Part shown: positions 8,684-15,803 of the stretch, piece after piece
Layout: every line of letters begins with the position of its first letter
Numbering within the stretch: position 1 is the first letter of the stretch
Source: Emticicia sp051209875
GTDB taxonomy: Bacteria; Bacteroidota; Bacteroidia; Cytophagales; Spirosomataceae
Reading direction: 5' to 3'
NCBI RefSeq assembly: GCF_051209875.1
Contig: NZ_JBNTQY010000001.1
Location: 5,580,001 to 5,644,000 of the forward strand
DNA length: 64,000 bases
Translations under genes and position numbers: made by a program
The notes under the pieces: generated by a model
The model's database searches: none
What the model was told of the DNA's origin: nothing
What the model saw: the letters and a program-made list of their open reading frames with translations, nothing else

Positions 8684-9758
8684 ATGACTACCGAACAATT
8701 GAAGGAGTTAAAGGCCAGATTAGCGGCTTTGAGGGGGTATCTTTGACTACGATAGCAAAAAAGAACAACTCGAAGATTTAGAAAATCAAACTGCACAACC
8801 AGAGTTTTGGACTGATGCCGTAAAAGCCGAAACGGTAATGAAGCAAGTTCGTGCCTTGAAAGGTTGGACTGTTGGTTACGAAAATGCCGCCGCCGTCATA
8901 GGTGACCTCGAAACACTTTATGAATTTTATGAAGCGGGCGATGTTAGCGAAGAGGAAGTGGATGAAGAAGGCAAAAAAGTAGAACTTGTATTGGAAGATT
9001 TGGAGTTGAAGCGAATGCTTTCTAACGAAGAAGACCAATTTAGTGCAATACTCGAAATAAATGCTGGTGCTGGTGGTACAGAAAGCCAAGACTGGACAAG
9101 TATGCTGATGCGGATGTACTTGATGTGGGCAAATAAAAAAGGTTATAAAGTTTCAGAACTTGACTTCCAAGATGGTGATACTGCTGGCGTAAAATCAGTT
9201 TCTTTGCAAATCGAAGGGCCTATGGCTTATGGTTTCTTGAAATCTGAAAATGGTGTACATCGCTTGGTGAGAGTCTCGCCTTTTGACTCAAATGCACGCC
9301 GCCATACTTCATTTGCATCGGTGTTTGTAACACCTTTAGTCGATGAAACGATTACTATTGAAATCAATCCTGCCGATATTGAAATACAAACATCTCGTTC
9401 GGGCGGTGCTGGCGGACAAAATGTCAATAAAGTAGAAACAAAAGTACAATTGACGCACAAACCTACGGGCATTGTGATTGTTTGTCAAGTTGACCGTAGC
9501 CAGCTTGGCAACCGTGAGCGTGCTATGCAAATGTTGCGTTCAAAACTCTATCAATTGGAAGTTGACAAACGCAATGCCGCAAGAGCAGAAACCGAAGCAG
9601 GAAAAATGAAAATTGAATGGGGTTCACAAATCAGAAGTTATGTATTAGACGACCGACGTGTAAAAGATCACCGAACAAATATTCAAACATCAAATACAGA
9701 AGCTGTTTTGAATGGTGAAATTGATGATTTCATCAAAGGTTATTTGATGGAAAATTAA
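8684..9758 (+). CDS. prfB: Peptide chain release factor 2 with programmed +1 frameshift
   Basis: The gene must be read as 8684-8743 joined to 8745-9758. Codons 1-20 run from the ATG at 8684 to CTT at 8741; an in-frame TGA follows at 8744, and skipping one T gives GAC TAC GAT, opening the long frame. The shift site, an internal Shine-Dalgarno-like AGGGGG, then TAT CTT TGA C, is the classic prfB signal. The product is 357 residues, normal for RF2. It has the SPF stop-codon recognition tripeptide (about 198-200, in VRVSPFD) and the peptidyl-hydrolysis GGQ motif (about 243-245, in SGGAGGQNVNKVET). RF2 releases chains at UGA and UAA; RF2 shortage stalls the ribosome at the UGA and favours shifting, giving autoregulation. 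Confidence 0.97.
8729..8747 (+). promoter_or_regulatory. prfB +1 programmed frameshift site
   Basis: TTGAGGGGGTATCTTTGAC. The SD-like AGGGGG at 8732-8737 is three nucleotides before the slippery CTT (8741-8743), which is followed by TGA (8744-8746) and C. Peptidyl-tRNA-Leu slips from CTT to TTT. Apart from the preceding TTG codon it matches the Escherichia coli site as I know it. Confidence 0.95.
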
Positions 9759-9797
9759 AAGTAGTCAACATTAATTCTTTATATTAAGGAGATGGTT

Positions 9798-10616
9798 TTA
9801 TTTGGATGCAAATTTCAAAATATACCCATCTCCTTTTGCTCCTTCTGATGAAATATACAAATCGCCTTCTGGTGTAAAACAAATTCCTTCTGGTTGACGA
9901 AATAGCTTTTCATCTAATTCAACTAAAGCCAGTTTCTCTCCTGCTGGCGACAAAATCAATAGTTTTTTTCCTTGTGAAGAAATAATATACAGTTCGTCTG
10001 TGAGTGGATGTACTGCAATTCCTGAAGGAGCAAACGTTTTTTTGCCATCGCTACCTTTTATCATGTCCTCTGAAATTGAAATATACTTTACAAGGGTTTC
10101 TTTTGCTAAATCGTAAGCATAAATTACTTTTTTGTCGTTTTTATCTTTTATTCGCTCTTTCGTTACCAATAAGAGGCTTTTAGTCGAAGGATTATAACTC
10201 AACCCTTCATATTCAACCACATCAGGATGCGAACAATCTATTTTTCTTTCTTCTTCTGTTCCAATTTTAAAGCCTTTAATTTTACCATTGCTTTTCATTA
10301 TAAAAATCTCATCATCTACTACTTCAATACCTTCATAATCACCTTTTTTCCCAATTTCTATTTTTTCTACAATTTCTCCCTGCTGTAAATCATAAATAAA
10401 AACATTCCCTTTTTCGTCATTTACACAAGCCAATTGATTGTTTTTATAAAATGATAACCCAGAAATTTCTTTCATGTTTTCAGGAAGAATCATACTTTTT
10501 GTGGGATTTTGTAAATCATACGCAACTATATAGTTGCTTTTTTTCTTTTTGGGAAAACAAGCAACTACGACTATTGTAATAACTATGATTACAAAAACAA
10601 TTGAGAGAATATTCAT
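9798..10616 (-). CDS. SdiA-regulated-type beta-propeller protein, membrane-anchored
   Basis: 272 residues. A hydrophobic N-terminal segment (about 2-20, ILSIVFVIIVITIVVVACFP) can act as an anchor or as a lipoprotein signal, with a Cys at about residue 20. It is followed by repeated blades of the type ISGLSFYKNNQLACVNDEKG, YEGIEVVDDEIFIMKSNGKI, YEGLSYNPSTKSLLLVTKER and PSGIAVHPLTDELYIISSQG. This pattern is that of the SdiA-regulated (PF06977-like) six-bladed propeller family, periplasmic or surface-exposed and of unknown biochemical role. It is convergent with prfB, 39 bp apart, with no obvious terminator hairpin between. Confidence 0.75.
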   Translation of the reverse strand: MNILSIVFVIIVITIVVVACFPKKKKSNYIVAYDLQNPTKSMILPENMKEISGLSFYKNNQLACVNDEKGNVFIYDLQQGEIVEKIEIGKKGDYEGIEVVDDEIFIMKSNGKIKGFKIGTEEERKIDCSHPDVVEYEGLSYNPSTKSLLLVTKERIKDKNDKKVIYAYDLAKETLVKYISISEDMIKGSDGKKTFAPSGIAVHPLTDELYIISSQGKKLLILSPAGEKLALVELDEKLFRQPEGICFTPEGDLYISSEGAKGDGYILKFASK

Positions 10617-10644
10617 AAAAATGTAATTTTGGAGTATAAAAACA

Positions 10645-10682
10645 ACAAAGCAACAATTAGAAAAATCTAACTGTTGCTTTGT
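10645..10682 (-). terminator. Intrinsic terminator downstream of DUF2795 gene
   Basis: Inverted repeat with 17-nt arms (10645-10661 and 10666-10682, one mismatch) and a 4-nt loop; on the minus strand it is followed by a T-rich tract (TTGTTTTTA). It lies about 120 bp beyond the stop of the DUF2795 gene and just upstream of the propeller gene. Confidence 0.7.
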
Positions 10683-10685
10683 ATC

Positions 10686-10800
10686 GTAATGAAAAGTATA
10701 AAGTAGTAGGATAAAATTGTTTTATAAATAAATAAGTATAAATATCTGATTATCAGCCATATCCACTCATTCTATTATTCACTTTTCTATCATTACCTTA
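10686..10800. repeat. Heptamer-repeat element, CACTCAT type (element 4)
   Basis: The right part at 10765-10799 is five degenerate 7-mers (actcatt, ctattat, tcacttt, tctatca, ttacctt), 19 of 21 bases identical to element 2 over the first three units. A weak opposed copy (gtaatga, aaagt, taggat) lies at 10686-10712. Unlike most of the others it abuts a stop codon (DUF2795 gene) rather than a start. Confidence 0.6.
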
Positions 10801-10801
10801 C

Positions 10802-11023
10802 TTAATATTCATCTTCATTAAAGAAAAAGTCATCCTTGGTCGGATAATCAGGCCAAATCTCTTCGATGCTCTCATACGGCTGTCCGTCGTCTTCAAGTTC
10901 TTGTAGGTTTTCGATTACTTCAATGGGAGCCCCCGAACGAATCGAAAAATCTATCAACTCATCTTTTGTAGCGGGCCACGGAGCGTCTTCCAAATACGAC
11001 GCAAGTTCAAGTGTCCAATACAT
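10802..11023 (-). CDS. DUF2795 domain small acidic protein
   Basis: 73 residues, full length. The sequence MYWTLELASYLEDAPWPATK followed by DELIDFSIRSGAPIEVIENL matches the DUF2795 (PF11387) fold pattern as I know it: a short helical domain that begins LxxYLxDxxWPATKxELI. The C-terminus is acidic and aromatic (PTKDDFFFNEDEY). The function of this family is unknown. It is a single gene with its own terminator. Confidence 0.8.
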   Translation of the reverse strand: MYWTLELASYLEDAPWPATKDELIDFSIRSGAPIEVIENLQELEDDGQPYESIEEIWPDYPTKDDFFFNEDEY

Positions 11024-11358
11024 AGTCTTTAATACTTATTTAGTGTTACAAAAAATTTAGGCTGCAAAAGTATAACAATTTTTAATTTGTTAAATGAAAT
11101 AACGAAAAAATCTATTTAATTTCAAACGTTTTTTAAGGAAATTATTGTAAAACAAGTGAAAATAAATTATTTTATTTCTTAAAAAGCCTGATAATCAACT
11201 AATTATGAAGGGAAAATTCTTAGAATTTAGCAACCAATAATTAGTCAAAAATATCAGAAATTTTGCCTTTTTATTATTTTTCAAGATAAATTTTTCATTT
11301 CTCCATAGCTAAGCCGTGCAACACACCGCACTTTGCTATAAGCTAAAACCTTTTCCAA
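11024..11358. other. 335-bp intergenic region without recognisable gene
   Basis: Region between the divergent DUF2795 and mutarotase genes. It is strongly AT-rich, with A/T homopolymer runs; short gctaag and agctaa words near 11310-11346 echo the CTAA heptamers but do not form an array. I found no ORF, tRNA, riboswitch or strong hairpin. Confidence 0.6.
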
Positions 11359-11691
11359 ATGAAACGATATACATTTGCCCTCGACCTTGTTGATGACCCA
11401 AAAATGATTGCTGAATATGAAAAATATCACGAGAAAATAAGCGACGAAATAGCTAAAAGTATCACGGATTCGGGTATTACTCAGATGGAAATTTTCCGAA
11501 TCGGCAATCGTTTATTTATGATTATGGAAACAGAAGACGATTTTTCATTTGAAAAAAAGGCAGAAATGGATACCAATAATCCAAAAGTTCAGGAATGGGA
11601 AAACCTTATGTGGAAATATCAGCAAGCTCTACCAATGGCAAAAGAGGGCGAAAAATGGTTATTGATGAAACAAATTTTTAAACTGGTGTAG
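11359..11691 (+). CDS. L-rhamnose mutarotase family protein
   Basis: 110 residues, the normal size for RhaM (about 104). Visible family features are MKRYTFALDLVDDPKMIAEY, YHEKISDEIAKSITDSGITQ, MEIFRIGNRLFMIMETEDDF, and the C-terminal WENLMWKYQQALPMAKEGEK. The catalytic His of RhaM corresponds to the one in YEKYHEKI. It interconverts the alpha and beta anomers of L-rhamnose or a related 6-deoxysugar such as fucose in the cytoplasm. It stands alone, with no rha or fuc kinase or aldolase nearby, so rhamnose versus fucose specificity is open. Confidence 0.82.
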   Translation: MKRYTFALDLVDDPKMIAEYEKYHEKISDEIAKSITDSGITQMEIFRIGNRLFMIMETEDDFSFEKKAEMDTNNPKVQEWENLMWKYQQALPMAKEGEKWLLMKQIFKLV

Positions 11692-11821
11692 AAAAAACTG
11701 CCCTCGTTCATTATAAATACTTTCGAAAAAATAGTCATTCGCACCTTTATATTCGTCATTTAATCAGTCATTGGTTTCAAGACAAAACACTAAAAACGTC
11801 TTATTTTTCATAGAAATTCAG

Positions 11822-11829
11822 TAGTTTTG
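11822..11829 (+). promoter_or_regulatory. Candidate -7 promoter box for ndk
   Basis: TAGTTTTG matches TAnnTTTG and lies 25 bp upstream of the ndk ATG. No clear -33 TTTG is visible upstream. Confidence 0.4.
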
Positions 11830-11854
11830 CAAAAAAAATAAAAACAAACGCAAA

Positions 11855-12274
11855 ATGGCAACCAATAGAACATTTACGATGATTAAGCCACACGCTGTGG
11901 CAGATAACCATATCGGCGGTATTACGGCAATGATTGAAGCAGCTGGTTTCAGAATCGTAGCAATGAAAAAAACACAATTATCGGCAGCTCAAGCTGGCAA
12001 ATTCTACGAAGTGCATATAGAAAGAGGCTTTTATGGCGAATTATGCGAAATGATGTCATCAGGACCAATCGTACCGATGATTTTAGAAAAAGAAAATGCT
12101 GTGGCTGATTTCCGTACTTTGATTGGAGCAACCAATCCAGCGAATGCAGAAGATGGAACAATTCGTAAAAAATATGCAAAATCAATGGGCGAAAACGCCA
12201 TTCATGGTTCAGATTCTGATGAAAATGCCGCTATCGAAGGATCATTTTTCTTTGGTACAACGGAGCAATATTGA
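11855..12274 (+). CDS. ndk: Nucleoside diphosphate kinase
   Basis: 139 residues, standard length. N-terminal NRTFTMIKPHAVADNHIGGI is the family start (TxxxIKPdav). The phosphohistidine sits in the signature NAIHGSDSDENA (His117). It transfers gamma phosphate between nucleoside di- and triphosphates in the cytoplasm. It is a single gene with a candidate TAnnTTTG box 25 bp upstream, followed by the heptamer element that precedes murQ. Confidence 0.97.
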   Translation: MATNRTFTMIKPHAVADNHIGGITAMIEAAGFRIVAMKKTQLSAAQAGKFYEVHIERGFYGELCEMMSSGPIVPMILEKENAVADFRTLIGATNPANAEDGTIRKKYAKSMGENAIHGSDSDENAAIEGSFFFGTTEQY

Positions 12275-12292
12275 TTTAATCTTAATCATTGT

Positions 12293-12417
12293 ATAATGAA
12301 GAATAACGAGTTACGAATGGCGATTAAGGATTGATAAAGTATTAATAATCAAGCACTTATTACTATTAAATTATAATTTCTGAGAAATCATTCGTAATTC
12401 GTAATTCGTAATTCGTA
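12293..12417. repeat. Heptamer-repeat element, ATTCGTA type (element 5)
   Basis: Four perfect direct copies of ATTCGTA stand at 12390-12417, seven bases before the murQ ATG. The opposed word tacgaat occurs at 12312-12318 within GAGTTACGAAT, so an inverted pairing is possible. The stretch between is AT-rich without an ORF. Confidence 0.75.
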
Positions 12418-12424
12418 AATTACT

Positions 12425-13246
12425 ATGTCTCTTGGCTTAGAAAAATTAGCAACAGAGTCTGCTTCTCACTACGATAATCTCGAAAAAATGTCTGTAAGAG
12501 ATTTGCTCGAAGGTATCAATAATGAAGATAAAACTGTACCTTATGCTGTAGAAAAGTGCATACCTCAAATCGAGGCTTTGGTTAATCAAATCGTACTACG
12601 CATGAAAAACGGTGGACGAATTTTCTATATTGGTGCGGGAACAAGTGGTCGCTTGGGTGTTGTCGATGCTTCTGAATGTCCACCAACTTTTGGTGTACCG
12701 TTTGGAATGGTTGTAGGCATCATGGCTGGTGGCGACAAAGCCATCAGAAAAGCTGTTGAAAATGCCGAAGATGATATTCAACAAGCATGGAAGGATTTAG
12801 AAGAATATGACATCAACCAGAATGATACACTTATTGGCATCGCCGCTTCAGGTCGCACACCTTATGTAATCGGTGGTTTGCGAACAGCTCGTGAAAATGG
12901 CATTCTGACAGGTTGTGTCGTATGCAATGCAGGAAGTGCTGTTGCAGCAGAAGCCGAATTCCCAGTAGAAGCTGTTGTAGGGCCCGAATTTATTACAGGA
13001 AGTACTCGCATGAAATCAGGAACTGCTCAAAAGTTGGTTTTGAACATGATTTCAACAAGCGTAATGATTCAATTAGGTCGAGTAAAAGGCAATAAAATGG
13101 TCGATATGCAACTTACTAATCTCAAATTAGTAGAAAGAGGCATAAGAATGGTGATGAATGAACTCAATATTTCACACGAAAAAGCAAGCGAACTTTTACA
13201 TAAATACGGTAGCGTGAGAAACGCAGTTACTAATTATGAGTTATGA
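12425..13246 (+). CDS. murQ: N-acetylmuramic acid 6-phosphate etherase
   Basis: 273 residues, slightly shorter than the Escherichia coli enzyme (298). The SIS-domain phosphosugar site is clear: GGRIFYIGAGTSGRLGVVDA followed by SECPPTFG, then DTLIGIAASGRTPYVIGGL and FITGSTRMKSGTAQKLVLNM. It cleaves the lactyl ether of MurNAc-6-phosphate to give GlcNAc-6-phosphate and D-lactate, in the cytoplasm, for peptidoglycan recycling or salvage. Together with the NamZ-like muramidase (25.8 kb) and the NagZ-like fusion (52.3 kb) it makes a plausible dispersed salvage route; no MurNAc kinase or PTS is in view. The last codons (NYEL-stop) lie inside heptamer element 6. Confidence 0.95.
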   Translation: MSLGLEKLATESASHYDNLEKMSVRDLLEGINNEDKTVPYAVEKCIPQIEALVNQIVLRMKNGGRIFYIGAGTSGRLGVVDASECPPTFGVPFGMVVGIMAGGDKAIRKAVENAEDDIQQAWKDLEEYDINQNDTLIGIAASGRTPYVIGGLRTARENGILTGCVVCNAGSAVAAEAEFPVEAVVGPEFITGSTRMKSGTAQKLVLNMISTSVMIQLGRVKGNKMVDMQLTNLKLVERGIRMVMNELNISHEKASELLHKYGSVRNAVTNYEL

Positions 13247-13326
13247 ATTATGAGCGGTCCGCCGCCGCGGCTATGAGTTTTTTGTAAAAAATATCTCATA
13301 TCTCATATCTCATATCTCATATCTCA
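13233..13326. repeat. Heptamer-repeat inverted element, ATCTCAT type (element 6)
   Basis: The right arm, 13293-13326, is nearly five direct copies of ATCTCAT ending seven bases before the ATG at 13333. The left arm, 13233-13253, is attatga, gttatga, attatga, the opposed word, and contains the last murQ codons and stop. Between the arms lies the GC-rich hairpin at 13255-13271. Confidence 0.8.
13255..13281 (+). terminator. GC-rich mini-hairpin with T-run (copy 1)
   Basis: CGGTCCGCCGCCGCGG followed by CTATGAG and TTTTTT, striking in this AT-rich DNA. CCGC-CGCC-GCGG forms a stem of four G-C pairs. It lies 8 bp after the murQ stop and could terminate murQ transcription. A near copy with a compensatory change lies at 46187-46212. 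Confidence 0.55.
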
Positions 13327-13332
13327 AAAAAG

Positions 13333-14322
13333 ATGTGGGACTGGTTTTCAATAGAATGGCTTAGTTGGCAAACCTTACGGTCATTCGTTTGGGCAGAAAG
13401 ACTATACCTTTATGGTATCGCTGGCGTTCCTCTTTTATTTGTACTTCGTTGGCTTTTTTATAATCGTGGTCAACAAAAATTAGGGCTTTCGCTCTCCAAA
13501 CCTCAACTCAAAACAAGCTGGATAAGCTATTTACGCTTTATTCCTCCCCTTTTATTTTCTCTCGGTATTGTATTTGTATGCCTTTCTCTTGCTCGTCCTC
13601 AGCGAGTACGTGAAAGCAAAGAGCAATTTTCAGAAGGAATTGATATTATGCTTGCAATGGACATTTCTGAGTCAATGTTGGCAACGGATTTGAGTCCTAA
13701 TCGCTTAGATGCAGCCAAAAATGTTGCCCGTGAATTTGTTAAAGGTCGCCTTCAAGACCGCATCGGATTAGTAGTTTTTGCAGGAGAATCATTCTCCATC
13801 TGTCCCCTAACAACCGATTATGAAATGTTGAATCAATACCTCAATGAAATCAATAGTAATCTTATAAAAACTACTGGTACTGCCATTGGAAGTGCATTAG
13901 CAACCTGTATTAACCGCTTGCGTGAAGTGCCAAGCAAGAGTAAAGTTGCCATTTTATTGAGTGATGGAGATAATACCGCAGGTACGCTCGATCCACTTAC
14001 AGCAACAGATTTAGCAAAATCTTTCGGAATCAAAGTTTATACAATTGCAGTTGGAAGTAATAGTCAAAGTGAAAAAATTGATGAAAATACCTTACGAGAA
14101 ATAGCAAAAGAAGGCAATGGCCAGTTTTTTCGAGCCACTGATAATCAAACACTCAAAAACATTTTTGAACAAATCAATCGTTTAGAAAAGGTAAAAATCA
14201 AAGATAATGTTTACCGTGATGTAGAGGATTTTTACTATATTTATCTCAACTGGGCTGTGGTATTTTTATTGGCGGCGTTCTTTTTCAAAAACACCTTTAT
14301 TGGTAATATTTTAGAGGATTAA
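13333..14322 (+). CDS. BatA-like VWA-domain membrane protein
   Basis: 329 residues. Two N-terminal hydrophobic segments (about 25-42 and 67-87), then a von Willebrand factor A domain (about 100-290) with an intact MIDAS: the DxSxS in LAMDISESMLAT, a central Thr in KTTGTAIGSALAT, and the Asp in LLSDGDNTAGTLDP. One C-terminal membrane segment (about 300-318, NWAVVFLLAAFFF) closes the protein. This is the layout of the Bacteroides aerotolerance proteins BatA/BatB. Usually the gene lies in a moxR-DUF58-batA-batB operon; here none of those partners adjoins it, so it is an orphan copy. A role in envelope stress or aerotolerance is inference from the family. Confidence 0.85.
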   Translation: MWDWFSIEWLSWQTLRSFVWAERLYLYGIAGVPLLFVLRWLFYNRGQQKLGLSLSKPQLKTSWISYLRFIPPLLFSLGIVFVCLSLARPQRVRESKEQFSEGIDIMLAMDISESMLATDLSPNRLDAAKNVAREFVKGRLQDRIGLVVFAGESFSICPLTTDYEMLNQYLNEINSNLIKTTGTAIGSALATCINRLREVPSKSKVAILLSDGDNTAGTLDPLTATDLAKSFGIKVYTIAVGSNSQSEKIDENTLREIAKEGNGQFFRATDNQTLKNIFEQINRLEKVKIKDNVYRDVEDFYYIYLNWAVVFLLAAFFFKNTFIGNILED

Positions 14323-14413
14323 TATATTATTTTCTCATGAATTGCTTACAAATAAAGTAATTATTAGTTTTAAAAAACTGATTTTCTTCTATTAATCAAT
14401 AACCGTTTGTTTC

Positions 14414-15736
14414 ATGTCAAATAAGAAAAAAATCATTTACAGTTTATTATTGATTGCCGTTTTAGGTATCGTTTATGCTGGAAACTATGCTATTCAATAT
14501 GCCTACATTGGTTCTTCGTATGATGCCAAAACAGTTTGTTCTTGTATGTTTGTTTCTGGTCGAGAGCTTGATAATATCAAGTCAGAAGACTTATATGCCG
14601 TGCCTTTTGCCAATATTATTGTTGATAAAGAAAAACAAACTGTAACAGCCAATATTTATGGTTTGGCCGAAACAAAAGCCATTTATCGCAAAGGTTTAGG
14701 CTGTACACTTGTTAATGAGCTTTCAGAAGAAGAAATTCGCCAACAACCAAGTGTTCCTTCCGCCGATACTTTGACTGAAAAACTATCATTGACCACTTCT
14801 AATGAAATTGATAAAGTAGCTTTAGATAAAATTATAAATGCTGCTTTTGAAGAAAAAGACCCTCAGCATATTGTTCGTTCGAGAGCAATTGTAGTCTTGC
14901 ACGACGGTAAGCTAATTGCCGAGAAATATGCTCAGAATATTACGCCACAAACTCCATTATTAGGCTGGTCGATGACCAAAAGTGTAACAAATGCCATGAT
15001 TGGCTTATTAGTAAAGGATGGTAAAATCGACATCAAAAAGTCTGCCCCAATAGATGAATGGAAAAACGATGAACGTAAAAAAATCACGGTTGACCATTTA
15101 CTCCGCATGAGTAGCGGACTTGATTTTGTTGAAGATTATGCTTCGCCAAGCGATGCAACCCAAATGTTATTTAGAAAAAAAGGTACTGGAGCTTTTGCTT
15201 TGCTGAGTAAAGCTGCCACCGAACCCGATAAAGTTTGGTATTATTCGAGTGGTACAACCAATATTTTGCAGGAAATCATAAGACGACAGTTTACAAATCA
15301 TGTTGATTATTTGGCGTTTCCTCATTTAAGGTTATTCCATAAAATAGGTATGAAAAGTGCAGTGCTTGAACCTGATGCTTCTGGCACTTATGTTGGTTCG
15401 TCGTTTATGTATGCTACTGGGCGTGATTGGGCAAAATTTGGGCAACTTTACCTCCAAGATGGTGTTTGGAATGGCGAAAGGTTATTACCCGAAGGTTGGG
15501 TAAAATATTCTTCAACCGAAACACCACATTCTGATGGACAGTATGCCGCTCAATTTTGGATTGACCACAAAGACAAAGATTTCCCGCAAGATGCTTTTAT
15601 GTGCGTTGGATTTGAAAGTCAGGTTGTTGCGGTTGTTCCTTCTAAAAAATTAGTGATTGTGCGTCTTGGCTGCACACCTAAAGACGACTTTAATCATCAT
15701 CAATTGGTGAAAGATATTGTGGCGATAACAAAATAG
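14414..15736 (+). CDS. Membrane-anchored serine hydrolase, class C beta-lactamase/NylB-like
   Basis: 440 residues. One N-terminal hydrophobic segment (about 8-24) acts as anchor or signal. After a 130-residue leader region comes a beta-lactamase-related fold with the SxxK motif SMTK at residues 186-189 (GWSMTKSVTNA), the second motif YSS (VWYYSSGTTNI) and a C-terminal AQFWIDHK region, as in 6-aminohexanoate-dimer hydrolases and related esterases or D,D-peptidases. It probably acts in the periplasm on an ester or amide; the substrate cannot be deduced. It is convergent with ppc, with a perfect palindrome between the two. Confidence 0.85.
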   Translation: MSNKKKIIYSLLLIAVLGIVYAGNYAIQYAYIGSSYDAKTVCSCMFVSGRELDNIKSEDLYAVPFANIIVDKEKQTVTANIYGLAETKAIYRKGLGCTLVNELSEEEIRQQPSVPSADTLTEKLSLTTSNEIDKVALDKIINAAFEEKDPQHIVRSRAIVVLHDGKLIAEKYAQNITPQTPLLGWSMTKSVTNAMIGLLVKDGKIDIKKSAPIDEWKNDERKKITVDHLLRMSSGLDFVEDYASPSDATQMLFRKKGTGAFALLSKAATEPDKVWYYSSGTTNILQEIIRRQFTNHVDYLAFPHLRLFHKIGMKSAVLEPDASGTYVGSSFMYATGRDWAKFGQLYLQDGVWNGERLLPEGWVKYSSTETPHSDGQYAAQFWIDHKDKDFPQDAFMCVGFESQVVAVVPSKKLVIVRLGCTPKDDFNHHQLVKDIVAITK

Positions 15737-15752
15737 TTTTCTAAAAACAGAA

Positions 15753-15785
15753 AAGTGTGGCACATTTTTAAAATGTGCCACACTT
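15753..15785. terminator. Perfect 33-nt palindrome, probable bidirectional terminator
   Basis: Arms AAGTGTGGCACATTTT and its exact reverse complement around one base. It stands between two convergent genes (serine hydrolase and ppc). It shares the 10-mer TGTGCCACAC with the palindrome at 25754-25784. Confidence 0.75.
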
Positions 15786-15803
15786 GTATCTTGTATAAAA
15801 ACC

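Noticed and set aside
8684..8746. Separate 20-codon ORF upstream of a truncated prfB, or prfB as a pseudogene
   Set aside because: The TGA at 8744 lies in the complete programmed frameshift signal and the joined frame gives a normal 357-residue RF2.
11024..11358. Possible small RNA or riboswitch in the AT-rich gap
   Set aside because: No stable hairpin, conserved motif or terminator was found; only AT-rich sequence.
12390..13326. Tandem ATTCGTA and ATCTCAT runs as CRISPR arrays
   Set aside because: Units are 7 bp with no spacers and no cas genes; they are simple heptamer repeats.
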